A stretch of 64,000 nt of DNA, from positions 52,649-116,648 of the forward strand of contig NZ_JAJAEL010000027.1 in NCBI RefSeq assembly GCF_020447205.1, in the 5' to 3' direction. The notes under the pieces are model-generated. The model was not told the origin of the DNA. It worked only from the letters and a program-made list of their open reading frames with translations, and did not search any database. The position numbers and the translations under genes were made by a program. Positions 62,177 to 64,000 of the stretch are shown piece after piece; within the stretch, counting starts at the first letter, position 1, and each line of letters begins with the position of its first letter. Source of the stretch: Thalassolituus alkanivorans. Lineage in GTDB: Bacteria; Pseudomonadota; Gammaproteobacteria; Pseudomonadales; Oceanobacteraceae.

Positions 62177-62632
62177 ATGAGTTACTCCACGGTCAAAGAT
62201 GTACTTGAATACGGCCGTCGCTTACACGAGCATGCGCGTAATCTGTACCAGCAATTGCGGGATCAGACGCAGCGCGAGAGGGTCGATATGATGCTGCAGC
62301 TGCTGGCTGCTCATGAGGATACTCTGGCCAAATCGATGGTCAGTATGCAGGAACATGTCAGCCAGAAAGTTCTGACGGAGTGGCACCAGTTTGAACCAGG
62401 TTCAATCAGCGATGCTCTGAAAGGCTGCCGCGATCTGCATCCGGATATTTCGGTGGATGAGTTAACCAGGGTTGCATTGAAAATCGATGATTATCTGATC
62501 GGCCTGTACCGGCAGATGCTCAGTGAGGCAACTAATAACGACTCCCGGCAATTGTTTGAAAATCTGATTGCACTGGAAGAGTCTGAAAAAATGCGTACCG
62601 TCCGTGCTGCCCTGTCTGCCAGTGATTGGTAG
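62177..62632 (+). CDS. Ferritin-like helical protein of unknown function
   Basis: The 151-residue protein is almost entirely helical with four long amphipathic helices. The pattern (LHEHARNLYQQL, LQLLAAHEDTLAKSM, IDDYLIGLYRQML, FENLIALEESEKMRT) resembles the ferritin-like/rubrerythrin bundle. The ExxH iron motifs are replaced by ExxL and ExxK, so a di-iron site is unlikely. It follows AGGAAG with good spacing. I do not recognise the family and assign no function. A strong terminator follows. Confidence 0.7.
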   Translation: MSYSTVKDVLEYGRRLHEHARNLYQQLRDQTQRERVDMMLQLLAAHEDTLAKSMVSMQEHVSQKVLTEWHQFEPGSISDALKGCRDLHPDISVDELTRVALKIDDYLIGLYRQMLSEATNNDSRQLFENLIALEESEKMRTVRAALSASDW

Positions 62633-62650
62633 TACAGCACAGCACCTAGC

Positions 62651-62684
62651 AATAAAAAAAGCGGCTACTGGCCGCTTTTTTATT
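62651..62684. terminator. Bidirectional terminator before the AraC-type gene
   Basis: GCGGC and GCCGC pair around TACTG, flanked by AATAAAAAA and TTTTTTATT, giving T-runs in both directions. Confidence 0.9.
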
Positions 62685-62691
62685 GTCTGAG

Positions 62692-63744
62692 TCAGTCTGC
62701 CTCAGCCATATCTTCCACTGTTTCCTGACGTGAACGGCAATTACGCCGGTAGGCGGCCGGAGTTTCGCCTGTCCATTGTTTGAACGCCCGCTCAAACCCC
62801 CTACGGTCAGAAAATCCCAGCTCAATGGCCAGTTGCTGCACATCGGTATGACCGCGTTCCAGAGCCTGCTTGGCCTTCTCAAGCCTTACATCACGCAGCA
62901 GGGAAGAGAACTGGCAGTTTTCTTCCTGCAGGCGACGGGTCAGGGTACGGCTGCTGGTACTCAACAGATCGGCGACCGCCTCTTTGGTGATCGGAATGGA
63001 GTCCGGCCACTGATACAGGATATGCATCACCTTGCGGCTGAAAGCCTGTAGTTGGCTGAAGCGGGTCGTCGATAGTTCTGCCTGGCGGCGAAGGGCATTG
63101 AACAGTTCAGGGTTGGCCTGAGCCAGTGGTTTATCCAGCAGTTTGCCGGAAAACGAGATCCAGTTGTGCGGCTGATTGTACTGAATCGGTATACCAAAGA
63201 ACTGTTCCAGCCGGTCACGGTAGGAAGGTGCCGGAAAGCGGAAGCCAACGCCCTGAACCTGGTAATAGCTGCCACCGAAGGCTTTCCCTGCGGTATGAAT
63301 GCTGGCCGCAATAAACTCGCTGCGGGCATGGCTGCCAAAGGCGCTGCCATCGGCAACGTAGTACAACACCTTAATGCTTTCATGACCGACAAAGAGATCG
63401 GGTGAGCGGGTATCACTGATCAGCGAATAATAGCGGCGCAGAATGGTCAGAGCTTCCCGGCCGGTCTGGCAACTGCTCAGCAGGAATCCCAGCAGGTAAA
63501 AGCTGGGCAGGTCGAGGTGCTGTCCGGCAGCAAGGCCGATGGCAGGTTCGTTAAGCAGTTTGCTGGCCTGTTCCAGCAGCCGGTCGAACTGGCTGATGGA
63601 CATGCGCTGACTGGAAACATGCTCGGTTCTGGCCTCCTGGCCTGGTGACAGCAAATCCATGCCGGAGAAACCTTTGCTTTCCAACAAACGCAACAATGGC
63701 TGCAAAGCCGCCGTCGTCAAAGTATTGGTCGGATGCGAACTCAT
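62692..63744 (-). CDS. AraC family regulator with Arabinose_bd-type N-terminus
   Basis: The 350-residue product starts at the ATG at 63744. The N-terminal ligand-type domain has LLRLLESKGFSGMDLL and GLAAGQHLDLPSFYLLGFLL. The C-terminal AraC DNA-binding domain has two helix-turn-helices, SSRTLTRRLQEENCQFSSLL and VQQLAIELGFSDRRGFERAF, and ends with GETPAAYRR. The OruR/ArgR-type subgroup controls catabolic or redox genes. No target gene is beside it: a tRNA lies upstream. Confidence 0.93.
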   Translation of the reverse strand: MSSHPTNTLTTAALQPLLRLLESKGFSGMDLLSPGQEARTEHVSSQRMSISQFDRLLEQASKLLNEPAIGLAAGQHLDLPSFYLLGFLLSSCQTGREALTILRRYYSLISDTRSPDLFVGHESIKVLYYVADGSAFGSHARSEFIAASIHTAGKAFGGSYYQVQGVGFRFPAPSYRDRLEQFFGIPIQYNQPHNWISFSGKLLDKPLAQANPELFNALRRQAELSTTRFSQLQAFSRKVMHILYQWPDSIPITKEAVADLLSTSSRTLTRRLQEENCQFSSLLRDVRLEKAKQALERGHTDVQQLAIELGFSDRRGFERAFKQWTGETPAAYRRNCRSRQETVEDMAEAD

Positions 63745-63881
63745 ATGCTCGATTTTTATTGTTGTTATTTTTTGTTCAGATAACGTACCACCTGTATTCC
63801 ATACACGCCAGACGATGATGCAACTTTTCTGTAAATTCCTGGTCGTTGCGGGAAAAATACCTAAAAAACAAAATGTTAGGC

Positions 63882-63910
63882 TTGACAGCATAAGGGGTCA
63901 TCCGTATTAT
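63882..63910 (+). promoter_or_regulatory. Sigma-70 promoter of the initiator tRNA
   Basis: TTGACA and TATTAT are separated by 17 bases, near-consensus, and 13 bases before the tRNA 5' end. Confidence 0.88.
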
Positions 63911-63923
63911 TCGCAGCCTCTGA

Positions 63924-64000
<77 letters not shown>

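Overview
The window reads as an ordinary stretch of chromosome from a free-living, probably marine gammaproteobacterium. Gene content and protein style (long-form DapD, MvaT-like nucleoid protein, DUF3087, DUF2947, DUF1289 and DUF1329 proteins, several diguanylate cyclases, a nitrate-type chemoreceptor, PbpC with a lipoprotein alpha-2-macroglobulin) suggest an Oceanospirillales relative such as the Thalassolituus/Oceanobacter group. That placement is inference. I see no insertion sequence, CRISPR array, integrase or rRNA operon. One RNA gene is present, an initiator tRNA at the right edge.

Layout. 1-3487: a truncated Old Yellow Enzyme gene with a TetR regulator and a 24-bp palindromic operator, a Nudix hydrolase, and an SDR divergent from an ArsR regulator plus a DUF3087 membrane protein, with two matched palindromes between them. 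3608-8129: threonine synthase, a PAS-PAS-GGDEF protein, DUF2947, and a bacterioferritin pair whose heme and ferroxidase sites are split between the two subunits. 8359-11940: a retropepsin-like lipoprotein, an inactive transglutaminase with membrane helices, and a RimK-like ATP-grasp ligase, a tight operon of poorly understood function. 12001-19858: an HDOD protein, a tartronate-semialdehyde reductase/hydroxypyruvate isomerase pair, a DUF1289 protein, a cold-shock gene with a long structured leader, an rRNA-type methyltransferase, a diguanylate cyclase-nth-gloA operon, and a thioesterase. 20039-30139: alpha-2-macroglobulin lipoprotein with PbpC, then dTDP-rhamnose genes rfbC-rfbD-rfbB without rfbA. 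30181-39784: dapD with a YffB-like reductase, then a signalling block (a 1626-residue CHASE/PAS hybrid kinase, a PleD-like response regulator and a NIT chemoreceptor).

39802-48078 is mostly on the minus strand: an esterase, an SDR-DUF819-DSD1-like operon, a phosphate permease, and feoAB under a Fur box. 48447-52995: an MvaT/H-NS-like silencer, RNase II and a Tat-exported PhoD. 53040-62632: two ETF-beta-type methyltransferase paralogues, an MBL hydrolase, MsrA, an orphan ParA, a small protein resembling a phage domain, a TatD nuclease, a Yip1 protein, DUF1329, a MltC-like transglycosylase and two unknown proteins. The window ends with an AraC regulator and tRNA-fMet.

The most interesting observations are: crossing helices in the cold-shock leader (compatible with a pseudoknot or switch); a nearly identical 16-bp palindrome upstream of the DSD1-like operon and between rnb and phoD; a DSD1-fold PLP protein that has lost the expected zinc ligands; the retropepsin/inactive-transglutaminase/ATP-grasp triad; and paired palindromes between the SDR and ArsR genes. 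I found no clear signature of a wholly new defence or mobile system.
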